Below, piece after piece: positions 1 through 5,385 of a stretch of DNA of 5,385 nt. The stretch spans positions 1 through 5,385 of the forward strand of contig DHHD01000054.1 of assembly GCA_002403105.1 (NCBI GenBank). Direction: 5' to 3'. Within the stretch, counting starts at the first letter, position 1; each line of letters starts with the position of its first letter. The translations under genes and the position numbers were made by a program. The notes under the pieces are model-generated. The model was not told where the DNA came from. It worked only from the letters and a program-made list of their open reading frames with translations, and searched no databases. This stretch comes from Anaerolineaceae bacterium UBA4781. Its GTDB lineage: Bacteria; Chloroflexota; Anaerolineae; Anaerolineales; Anaerolineaceae.

Positions 1-129
1 ATAGAAGCATAGAGTATAAAATGATCGGGGTGTGATCTGCTAGTTATCATTCAGATAGAGGGTAATGTGTTGAAAAATCCTTATCCTCTCCACTTTTTTC
101 CAAATTTCCTCCATTTTTCCACAGCCTCA
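1..129. other. Non-coding flank downstream of rtcB
   Basis: No convincing gene is seen here. The minus-strand frames of the first 60 bases are broken by stops, and the plus-strand frame opening at 67 simply runs antisense into rtcB. Positions 77-123 are a pyrimidine-rich tract (purine-rich in the leftward transcript) with repeated short T runs. A weak inverted repeat, ATCTG (35-39) with CAGAT (52-56), has a 12-base loop and no following T run in the right orientation, so it is not called a terminator. How leftward transcription ends cannot be decided from this sequence. Confidence 0.6.
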
Positions 130-1581
130 TTATCCCTTGATCACTGCGATCGGTCGCAATCTGGCAACCCTCTCGACAATACCAGCTTGCACGACCGATT
201 CAACAACTTCATCAACATCCTTGTAAACTCCGGGGGCTTCCTCAACCAGGTCGCTTAACGAACCCGCCATGACCTCAATTCCCTTTTCACGCAATTCCTG
301 GATCAATTGATCACTTCGCATCAGCTTTCGCGCACCCTTCCGGCTGAAAACCCTGCCTGCCCCATGACAGGAAGAACCAAAAGTCTTCAGCATGGCTTCT
401 GTTTTGCCTGTCAGCACCCAGGAATATGTTCCCATGCTGCCAGGTATGAGAACCGGCTGCCCGATCTTTTGATATCTTTCTGGAACATCCGGTTCCCCGG
501 GACCAAATGCACGCGTGGCACCTTTTCGGTGAACACAGACTTGTTTTTTCATGTTTCCAATCGTGTGCTCTTCGATTTTCCCAATATTGTGCGCAAGATC
601 GTAAACCATTTGCAGATAGGGTCTTTTGCACTTACCGGATAACACCCGCTCGAAAGTCTGGCGTGCTAAATGAGCCATTACCTGGCGGTTGCAGAAGGCA
701 TAATTCGCTGCGCAACGCATGGCTGCTAGATATGCTTGCCCTTCTTTGGAAGTAAGGGGGGCACAAGCTAATTCCCGATCGGGTAAGGTATATGTATATT
801 TTCGTTGAATTTGCTGGAACTGCTGTACATAATCGGTGCAGATCTGGTGTCCCAAACCGCGTGAACCCGAGTGAATCATCAGGCATAAACAATTTTCTGT
901 TAATCCCATGCTTCTGGCTGCGGCGGATTGGAAAATTTCATCGACCATGCTGACTTCAATGAAATGATTACCTGCCCCCAGTGAGCCAACCTGTTCCAAT
1001 CCTCTTTCGATCGCCCGGGCGCTCACTCTGGAAGGATCAGCTTTTACCATGGCGCCCTGATCTTCAGTTAGTTCCAGATCTGTGCTTTCTGCATACCCAT
1101 TATGTTTTGCCCAACCTGCGCCTTCATACAGGATCTTTTCCAATTGCGTTTTTTGAATTTTTGGTAAACCGCCGCGCCCTAACCCACTGGGTATGGTTGC
1201 ATACAAAGCCTGCAATAATTCAGTAATGAAAGGATGTGCTTCATTGAATTCAACCTGAGAAGATAATAACCGCACTCCGCAGTTGATGTCGTACCCGATG
1301 CCACCGGGTGTTATCACTCCGTTTTGCATATCGGTTGCTGCCACACCCCCGATCGGGAATCCATAACCTTGATGAATATCAGGCATGACCAGCACGTCCC
1401 CAACCAGCCCGGGTAAAAATGTGGCATTCACCGCTTGTTCCAATGCCCGGTCATTTAAACTCTTTTCCAGGAGGGTCTGCGATGCAATAATGCAAACATT
1501 TGTTGTCATACCGGAGCGAAATGTGGAAGGGATGACCCATTCGAAATCCGATATCTTTTTTACGTCATTGAATTTGATCAT
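130..1581 (-). CDS. rtcB: RNA-splicing ligase RtcB (3'-phosphate/5'-OH RNA ligase)
   Basis: This cytoplasmic GTP- and Mn-dependent ligase joins RNA ends carrying 2',3'-cyclic phosphate or 3'-phosphate to 5'-OH ends, as in tRNA splicing or repair of cleaved RNA. The 483-residue length matches the family (archaeal RtcB is about 481). All key motifs are visible: GYDINCG with metal ligands D98 and C101; GAGNHFIEV with N205 and H206; MIHSGSRGLGH with H237; DLAHNIG with H331; and SSCHGAGR, where H406 matches the histidine that is guanylylated. The C-terminus ends in the usual Lys-Gly, with K482 at the position of the conserved nucleotide-contacting lysine. The start is supported by the family-typical N-terminus (MIKFNDVKKISDFEWVIP) and by an SD (GAAGGT on the minus strand, 1585-1590). 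It lies 8 bases after archease, so the two are almost certainly co-transcribed. No residue is missing and activity is expected. Confidence 0.97.
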   Translation of the reverse strand: MIKFNDVKKISDFEWVIPSTFRSGMTTNVCIIASQTLLEKSLNDRALEQAVNATFLPGLVGDVLVMPDIHQGYGFPIGGVAATDMQNGVITPGGIGYDINCGVRLLSSQVEFNEAHPFITELLQALYATIPSGLGRGGLPKIQKTQLEKILYEGAGWAKHNGYAESTDLELTEDQGAMVKADPSRVSARAIERGLEQVGSLGAGNHFIEVSMVDEIFQSAAARSMGLTENCLCLMIHSGSRGLGHQICTDYVQQFQQIQRKYTYTLPDRELACAPLTSKEGQAYLAAMRCAANYAFCNRQVMAHLARQTFERVLSGKCKRPYLQMVYDLAHNIGKIEEHTIGNMKKQVCVHRKGATRAFGPGEPDVPERYQKIGQPVLIPGSMGTYSWVLTGKTEAMLKTFGSSCHGAGRVFSRKGARKLMRSDQLIQELREKGIEVMAGSLSDLVEEAPGVYKDVDEVVESVVQAGIVERVARLRPIAVIKG

Positions 1582-1584
1582 TGC

Positions 1585-1590
1585 ACCTTC
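1585..1590 (-). promoter_or_regulatory. Ribosome binding site of rtcB overlapping the archease stop
   Basis: The minus strand reads TAGAAGGTGCAATG from the archease stop to the rtcB start. The GAAGGT SD begins with the last base of the archease stop codon and sits 3 bases before the ATG at 1581, or 4 to 5 bases if only the AAGG core is counted. Ribosomes ending archease therefore cover the rtcB initiation region, which implies translational coupling of the two partners (inference). Confidence 0.7.
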
Positions 1591-1997
1591 TAGATATCCA
1601 GAACAATATCCGTCTGAAATTGATCAGCGGTTTGAATGATCTTCATTTGATGATAGGTGATCGCTTTGATCTCTCTCCGCATATCCAAAACCTTCCCTCC
1701 CGCTAATCTTCCTTCCAGATGATGCTCGTTGATTTTCAAACGGTCGACCTGAAAAAGTATCCCGTTATTGAGGTAAAAGAGCAGTTCTGAAAGAAAATCT
1801 ATAAGCAATATTTCCATATCGTCAGCATCTAAATTGATGGTTTTGAAAATAGTTGAAGTTCCTTCTGTTCGTGCACCCGCCAACGCAAATAATCCGAGCG
1901 CTGCTTGCTGGAATAATGCCGGTAGAGTGCTTCCCCAGATATGCAAGGCAGCATCAGCCGTATTGTCAATTTCCTTAAAACCTTGTTTGGCATTCAT
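1590..1997 (-). CDS. Archease (RtcB-activating protein)
   Basis: Archease is a small metal-binding protein that speeds RtcB guanylylation and allows multiple turnover. The 135-residue length is typical of the family. Visible signatures are an N-terminal 'DNTADAAL' (11-18) matching the family's H-x-A-D segment with the acidic metal ligand at D15, 'EILLIDFLSELL' (62-73) matching the LLxxxLxELL helix, 'EIKAITYHQMKI' (109-120) matching the conserved E-[IV]-K-A-x-T-Y-H segment, and the C-terminal 'VLDI' with D134, the usual last acidic ligand. N12 replaces the His often seen in H-x-A-D; whether this matters is unknown. It is the first gene of the leftward unit, directly ahead of rtcB, the expected partner arrangement. 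The ATG at 1997 gives a family-length N-terminus, though only a weak GGAA lies upstream. Confidence 0.94.
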   Translation of the reverse strand: MNAKQGFKEIDNTADAALHIWGSTLPALFQQAALGLFALAGARTEGTSTIFKTINLDADDMEILLIDFLSELLFYLNNGILFQVDRLKINEHHLEGRLAGGKVLDMRREIKAITYHQMKIIQTADQFQTDIVLDI

Positions 1998-2009
1998 AGA
2001 ATTAATTCC

Positions 2010-2039
2010 ATTATACCCAGCAGAAACACAAAGGGTAAA
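2010..2039 (-). promoter_or_regulatory. Candidate promoter for archease-rtcB
   Basis: On the minus strand a perfect TATAAT lies at 2015-2010. An 18-base spacer precedes it, with TTTACC at 2039-2034 as the -35 candidate (4 of 6 matches to TTGACA). Transcription would start near 2003, leaving only about 6 bases before the ATG at 1997. Called from consensus matching only. Confidence 0.5.
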
Positions 2040-2046
2040 TGTCGAG

Positions 2047-2052
2047 TAAAAT
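2047..2052 (+). promoter_or_regulatory. Candidate -10 element for the rightward operon
   Basis: TAAAAT matches TATAAT at 5 of 6 positions. A start near 2058-2060 would leave a leader of about 16 bases containing the strong SD before the ATG at 2075. No good -35 is seen 16-18 bases upstream (AACACA at 2025-2030 is the best), so the call is weak. It lies less than 10 bases beyond the -35 candidate of the opposite promoter, so the two would be back to back. Confidence 0.35.
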
Positions 2053-2064
2053 ACTACAGTGTTT

Positions 2065-2070
2065 GGAGGA
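2065..2070 (+). promoter_or_regulatory. Strong Shine-Dalgarno deciding the start of the small membrane gene
   Basis: GGAGGA stands 4 bases before the ATG at 2075 (5 bases if counted from the GGAGG core). The alternative in-frame ATG at 2039 has no comparable site, so the short 49-residue form is preferred. Confidence 0.7.
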
Positions 2071-2074
2071 GTAC

Positions 2075-2224
2075 ATGGATCTCAGCAGTGTGCTGGTTTT
2101 ATTTTTGAGGGGGCTCATGGCGGTAGCGCTGGTTGCTTTTACAGCATTTGCACTTTCTATTCTCTGGAAAGACCTGCGCGGTGAAAAAATAGTAAAAAAG
2201 AAGAATAAATCTTCGTCGAAATAA
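2075..2224 (+). CDS. Small single-span membrane protein, function unknown
   Basis: A 49-residue protein whose family I do not recognise with confidence. It has one hydrophobic span at about residues 6-31 (LVLFLRGLMAVALVAFTAFA and onward) ending in W-K-D-L-R, then a strongly basic tail rich in Lys and Ser. The positive-inside rule predicts the N-terminus outside and the C-terminus in the cytoplasm. The GGAGGA SD and the 12-base gap to mtnP, which carries its own SD, support it as a real first gene of the operon. The pattern of a short N-terminal span followed by W-[KR]-D-L-R resembles, to my memory, membrane anchors of FHA-domain proteins encoded beside rodA/pbpA genes, but here no FHA domain follows. 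This resemblance is inference. Starting at 2039 instead would add 12 residues. Confidence 0.7.
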   Translation: MDLSSVLVLFLRGLMAVALVAFTAFALSILWKDLRGEKIVKKKNKSSSK

Positions 2225-2236
2225 AGGAGAAAAACA

Positions 2237-3091
2237 ATGAACTCTTCACCATTTTTAGCTGTGATCGGTGGCTCTGGAGTCTATCAGTTCCCCGCTTTGA
2301 AAGATATTCAGACCCTTGAGGTTGAAACCCCCTTCGGAAAACCTTCTTCACCCATCGTGATGGGAACTCTGCAGGGCAAGACCATCGCCTTTCTAGCCAG
2401 GCATGGTTTTGGTCATATCCACACTCCCACGGAAGTAAATTACCGTGCAAATATTTTTGCCCTCAAAAAGATCGGCGCCCGACGTGTCGTTAGTATCTCC
2501 GCCTGTGGTTCGCTGCGTGAAGATTATGCACCGGGTCACTTTGTCGTCCCTCATCAACTATTTGATTTCACCAAAGCGCGCAAATATTCTTTCTTTGGTG
2601 ATGGAATGGTAGCACATATTGGCAGCGCAGATCCGTATTGTAATGAATTACGAACGAACGTTGTAGATGCATTGAAGCAGACCGGTGTTACCGTTCATGA
2701 TTCAGGTGTCTACATCACCATCGAAGGACCGCGCTTTTCAACAAAAGCTGAATCGAACTTATTTCGTGAATGGGGAATGTCGATCATCGGGATGACCGCC
2801 TGCCCGGAGGTTTTTCTGGCCCGCGAAGCCGGTATGTGCTATGCTACCATGGCACATGTGACAGATTATGATGTCTGGCATATCAGCGAAAAACCGGTCA
2901 CCGTTGAAATGGTACTGAAGGTTTCTAAAAATAATACCCTTAATGCACAAAAAGCAGTTCAGAACTTGATCGAGATCCTCTCACCCGTTTCTCATTGTGA
3001 TTGTTGGGATGCTCTTAAAAATGCTGTTTTAACAGAAAAGAGCCGAATTCCAAAAAACACACAAGAGAACCTCAAGATTCTATTCGATTAG
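2237..3091 (+). CDS. mtnP: S-methyl-5'-thioadenosine phosphorylase
   Basis: This cytoplasmic enzyme cleaves methylthioadenosine with phosphate to adenine and 5-methylthioribose-1-phosphate, recycling the by-product of polyamine synthesis toward methionine. It has 284 residues, as usual for the trimeric PNP/MTAP family. Visible features are the phosphate loop GGSG (11-14), R55-H56 in ARHGFGH, VNYRAN (67-72), ACGSL (89-93), TIEGPRFST (161-169), M186 in GMTACPE, and T209-D210-Y211-D212. The two aspartates of TDYD match those recognising the 6-amino group of adenine; guanine/hypoxanthine-type PNPs have Asn in this region. A C254-x-C256 pair near the C-terminus matches a feature seen in archaeal MTAP/PNP relatives, where it can form a disulfide. 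The AAGGAG SD (2224-2229) is 7 bases before the ATG and touches the preceding stop. Some family members also use adenosine or inosine, so substrate breadth is open. Confidence 0.92.
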   Translation: MNSSPFLAVIGGSGVYQFPALKDIQTLEVETPFGKPSSPIVMGTLQGKTIAFLARHGFGHIHTPTEVNYRANIFALKKIGARRVVSISACGSLREDYAPGHFVVPHQLFDFTKARKYSFFGDGMVAHIGSADPYCNELRTNVVDALKQTGVTVHDSGVYITIEGPRFSTKAESNLFREWGMSIIGMTACPEVFLAREAGMCYATMAHVTDYDVWHISEKPVTVEMVLKVSKNNTLNAQKAVQNLIEILSPVSHCDCWDALKNAVLTEKSRIPKNTQENLKILFD

Positions 3092-3109
3092 GACCTGATC
3101 AGATTTACC

Positions 3110-3123
3110 CCTTCTTATGAAGG
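3110..3123 (+). promoter_or_regulatory. Small hairpin over the ribosome binding site of the SEDS-PBP gene
   Basis: CCTTC (3110-3114), loop TTAT, GAAGG (3119-3123) form a perfect 5-bp stem that includes most of the AAGGAG SD (3120-3125). The SD is 9 bases before the ATG at 3135. The hairpin may reduce translation of this gene relative to mtnP, but the stem is short and could be incidental. Confidence 0.3.
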
Positions 3124-3134
3124 AGAATAATTCT

Positions 3135-5385
3135 ATGCGTAATCAAAAGCACCTGATGGGATTAGCTGCCCTCTTTTTATTTCTCTTTGCTGTTATTCTA
3201 AACCTGTCTCCTATTGTAAAATACCGTTCCTGGCAGGTTGACCTGCGTTGGTTTCATTGGATCGGTCTGGTGTTGATTTCAGTCGGATTCTTTTTTCTGC
3301 AGCACACCCTTGAGAAATGTGGTCGGAATGTTGATCCATTTTTGCTGCCCATAATTTATCTTTTCACAGGTTGGGGGCTTCTGACTATCTTTCGATTGGG
3401 GACTTTCTACGGATTTCGCCAGACATTATGGATCTTAGCCAGTCTATTCCTGACCTGGTTTTTAGTGACCAGAAAACGATCCATCCTGGCTCTATTGCAA
3501 AAACACAATTTGGCTGGGCTTTTCCTTGGATTGGGAATGTTGACCGCTACAATTTTTTGGGGAATTTTCCCTGGTGGAGATGGTCCAACCCTCTGGTTAA
3601 GAATTCTGGGCGTGAATATTCAACCTTCCGAATTTTTAAAACTCTTCTTTATCATTTTTCTTTCAGCATATTTTGCGAAAGAGCATGATAAACCAAGAAC
3701 CTTCAAGACAGTTTTACCGACCCTGGTTGTGTTCTTGGCAATCTGTGGAATTCTGATATTCCAGAATGACTTTGGAACAACACTGATTTTTGTAGTGATC
3801 TACGCTACGTATCTGTTCTTCTATACCGGGCAAAAACGCGTTTTTGGGTCCATCATTCTTGCTTTTTTACTACTGGGTGTGCTTGGATACCAGTTTTTCG
3901 ATATCTTTTCTACACGCATCTCTGGTTGGTTATCTTCGTGGGAAGATCCCAGCGGTGGTGCATACCAGGTCATACAGTCTATTCTTTCAATTGCTGCAGG
4001 AGGAGTATTCGGGACAGGACCCGGATTGGGATTCCCAAATGTCGTTCCACTTGCACACTCCGATTTTATTTTTTCTGCGATAGCTGAAGAAACTGGATTG
4101 ATCGGAACATCTTGTTTCTTGATTTGTCTTGCGTTGCTGCTGGTGCGTGGATATAAGATCGCGCGTAATGCCAGCACTCCATTCCAGAGCTTTATTGCAG
4201 CCGGGGTGGCCACTTATCTCACCACGCAAGCCATTTTGATCATTGGAGGTAACACCCGTCTGCTGCCCATCACTGGTGTAACCCTACCCTTCGTATCGTA
4301 TGGTGGTTCTTCTTATGTTTCTGCTTTTTTAGCGATTTCCATGCTTTTTTGTATGGATTTGCCAAAAACGAAAATAAAGAATCCTTCAAGGCAAAAAGAT
4401 CTGATAAAAAAACCCTTATTCGTGCTTGGCTCGTTATTCCTTCTGGTAATTTTCTTGATTGAAAGTGTTCTCTTTTGGTGGAGTTTTGTTAAAGCCGATG
4501 GTTTGCAGGAAAGATCGGATAATCCAAGATCGATCTACGCAGATCAGTTTGTAGAGCGTGGAACAATCTATGATCGCGATTTTTCCCCTCTGGCTATCAC
4601 TCAGGGAGAGGTCGGTTCTTTCTATCGCTATTATCCTTATCCACAACTTTCCACAACCATCGGTTTCAGTCACTCCCGCTACGGTCGTTCTGGTATCGAA
4701 GAATATCTAAATTCCACCTTAAGAGGTTTTCAAGGATATCCACAAGCGTATATTTGGTTCACCCATCTGGTATATGACCAACCTCCCATTGGCGTAGACG
4801 TACAGCTTACTCTGGATTTGGATATTCAACGCGAGTTGGATGAATTATTATCCGGATTTCAAGGAGCAGGAATTGTGCTGGATGCGGAAAGCGGAGAAAT
4901 ACTGGCAAGTTCCTCACAACCTGGTTTTGACGCTAATGCATTGGATGAATATTGGTCTGTTTGGAATCAGGATGAAGAAGCGCCTTTTTTGAACCGGGTT
5001 ATGCAGGGTTCCTATCCGGCCGGAAGCATCTTGATCCCATTTCTGCTGGATCAAGACCTTTGGCAAAAACTTTCATCCACATCTATCTCTACTGAACTGC
5101 AAGGCGAGCATCCAGCAGGTCCATGTTTGCTTTCATTCCCATCAGACGCCACATTGGGAATTGCATTGCGAAATGGCTGCCAGACAGCATTATTCACACT
5201 GGTTGGAAATTTATCTGAAACACAGATGAAGCAGCAATTAACTAACTTTGGTTTCTTCTCCACCCCCTCCATAGGATTACCTCTTTCGGAAACTGTTTTT
5301 TTAAATGATCTTGAATATCGGACTGATTATGTTACTGGTAACGAACAGATCCGTTTCTCTCCCTTGATGGTTGCTAAAGCTGCAG
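3135..5385 (+). CDS. SEDS glycosyltransferase (RodA/FtsW type) fused to a degenerate class B PBP domain, 3' truncated by window
   Basis: The frame is open for 750 codons and leaves the window without a stop. Residues 1-408 form a RodA/FtsW-type polytopic membrane protein that polymerises lipid II into glycan strands. Motifs are DPFLLP with GxxxIFRL (67-88), QPSEFLK (163-169), QNDFGTTL (210-217, usually QPDFGT), GGVFGTGPGLG (289-299), AHSDFIFSAIAEETG (307-321) and ITGVTLPFVSYGGSS (379-393). D310 matches the essential Asp of the HxDF loop. A basic linker (409-427) leads to a further span (about 428-449). A periplasmic-type PBP region follows: NPR (463-465), ERGTIYDRD (474-482), YGRSGIEEYL (516-525), then a transpeptidase-like domain with GAGIVLDAESGEILA (577-591), LNR (619-621), YPAGS (627-631) and SPLMVAKAA (742-750). 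The catalytic SxxK reads S631-I-L-I634 and SxN reads G681-C-Q683, so transpeptidase activity is probably lost. The start at 3135 has an SD; an in-frame ATG at 3117 does not. Confidence 0.9.
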   Translation, partial: MRNQKHLMGLAALFLFLFAVILNLSPIVKYRSWQVDLRWFHWIGLVLISVGFFFLQHTLEKCGRNVDPFLLPIIYLFTGWGLLTIFRLGTFYGFRQTLWILASLFLTWFLVTRKRSILALLQKHNLAGLFLGLGMLTATIFWGIFPGGDGPTLWLRILGVNIQPSEFLKLFFIIFLSAYFAKEHDKPRTFKTVLPTLVVFLAICGILIFQNDFGTTLIFVVIYATYLFFYTGQKRVFGSIILAFLLLGVLGYQFFDIFSTRISGWLSSWEDPSGGAYQVIQSILSIAAGGVFGTGPGLGFPNVVPLAHSDFIFSAIAEETGLIGTSCFLICLALLLVRGYKIARNASTPFQSFIAAGVATYLTTQAILIIGGNTRLLPITGVTLPFVSYGGSSYVSAFLAISMLFCMDLPKTKIKNPSRQKDLIKKPLFVLGSLFLLVIFLIESVLFWWSFVKADGLQERSDNPRSIYADQFVERGTIYDRDFSPLAITQGEVGSFYRYYPYPQLSTTIGFSHSRYGRSGIEEYLNSTLRGFQGYPQAYIWFTHLVYDQPPIGVDVQLTLDLDIQRELDELLSGFQGAGIVLDAESGEILASSSQPGFDANALDEYWSVWNQDEEAPFLNRVMQGSYPAGSILIPFLLDQDLWQKLSSTSISTELQGEHPAGPCLLSFPSDATLGIALRNGCQTALFTLVGNLSETQMKQQLTNFGFFSTPSIGLPLSETVFLNDLEYRTDYVTGNEQIRFSPLMVAKAA
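4637..4655 (+). other. Intragenic DnaA-box-like pair
   Basis: TTATCCACA at 4637-4645 is an exact match to the consensus DnaA box. CTTTCCACA at 4647-4655 matches at 7 of 9 positions and is offset by exactly 10 bases, one helical turn. Both lie inside the coding sequence (YPYPQLSTT), so they may simply reflect codon choice. Confidence 0.25.

Noticed and set aside
35..56. Inverted repeat as a terminator for rtcB
   Set aside because: The 5-bp stem has a 12-base loop, and the leftward strand has no T run after it.
307..1226. Plus-strand and alternative minus-strand frames across rtcB
   Set aside because: The rtcB frame carries every catalytic motif across the full length; the others have no recognisable features.
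2237..3091. Possibility that the phosphorylase is a guanosine/inosine-type PNP
   Set aside because: The TDYD motif with D210 and D212 matches adenine-recognising MTAP enzymes rather than the Asn-containing motif of 6-oxopurine PNPs; some promiscuity remains possible.
3117..3134. Upstream in-frame ATG at 3117 as the start of the SEDS-PBP gene
   Set aside because: No Shine-Dalgarno precedes it; the AAGGAG following it is correctly placed for the ATG at 3135.
3371..3688. A 105-codon plus-strand frame beginning inside the SEDS gene
   Set aside because: It is in a different frame from the continuous SEDS reading frame and encodes nothing recognisable.
3821..4229. Overlapping minus-strand frames of 130 and 80 codons
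   Set aside because: They lie entirely antisense to the motif-rich SEDS domain, show no family resemblance and have low-complexity composition; they are shadows of the real gene.
4340..4530. Possibility that the SEDS-PBP fusion is an artefact of a frameshift joining two genes
   Set aside because: The codon-by-codon reading is continuous, with a plausible basic linker and a membrane span at the junction. No SD plus start typical of a separate PBP gene is evident there.
4637..4655. Chromosomal replication origin
   Set aside because: Only one exact box and one weak one are present, within coding sequence, with no AT-rich unwinding region or dnaA/dnaN neighbourhood.
1..5385. tRNA, rRNA, CRISPR arrays, insertion sequences or phage genes
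   Set aside because: No cloverleaf, repeat-spacer pattern, transposase or terminal inverted repeats were seen; nearly all bases are accounted for by the five genes.

Overview
The window holds five protein-coding genes on two divergent transcription units and almost no unused DNA. It is bacterial, with moderate GC, good Shine-Dalgarno sites and tight operon spacing. The combination of a bacterial RtcB/archease pair, an MTAP-type phosphorylase and a RodA/PbpA-like fusion suggests Chloroflexota (Anaerolineae-like). That placement is inference from gene content and protein style; there is no rRNA or marker gene here to settle it.

Leftward unit (minus strand, 1997 to 130): archease followed by the RNA ligase RtcB, 8 bases apart. 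This is an RNA repair / tRNA-splicing-type ligation module in which archease accelerates guanylylation and turnover of RtcB. A plausible sigma-70-type promoter lies so close to the archease start that its mRNA would be nearly leaderless. The 129 bases beyond rtcB are non-coding and pyrimidine-rich, with no convincing terminator.

Rightward unit (plus strand, 2075 to the right edge): a 49-residue single-span membrane protein, an S-methyl-5'-thioadenosine phosphorylase (mtnP), and a large gene that runs off the window. That last gene has an uninterrupted reading frame from 3135 to 5385 (at least 750 residues). It joins a complete SEDS (RodA/FtsW) glycosyltransferase to a class B penicillin-binding-protein (PBP) ectodomain.

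The most notable observation is in this fusion. The SEDS half keeps its signature motifs, including the conserved Asp of the HxDF motif. The PBP half keeps the overall fold pattern but has lost the catalytic Lys of SxxK (S631-I-L-I634), and the SxN motif appears as G681-C-Q683. It therefore looks like a covalently tethered pseudo-transpeptidase, perhaps kept as an activator or scaffold for the glycosyltransferase. The third motif (KTG) and the C-terminus lie outside the window.
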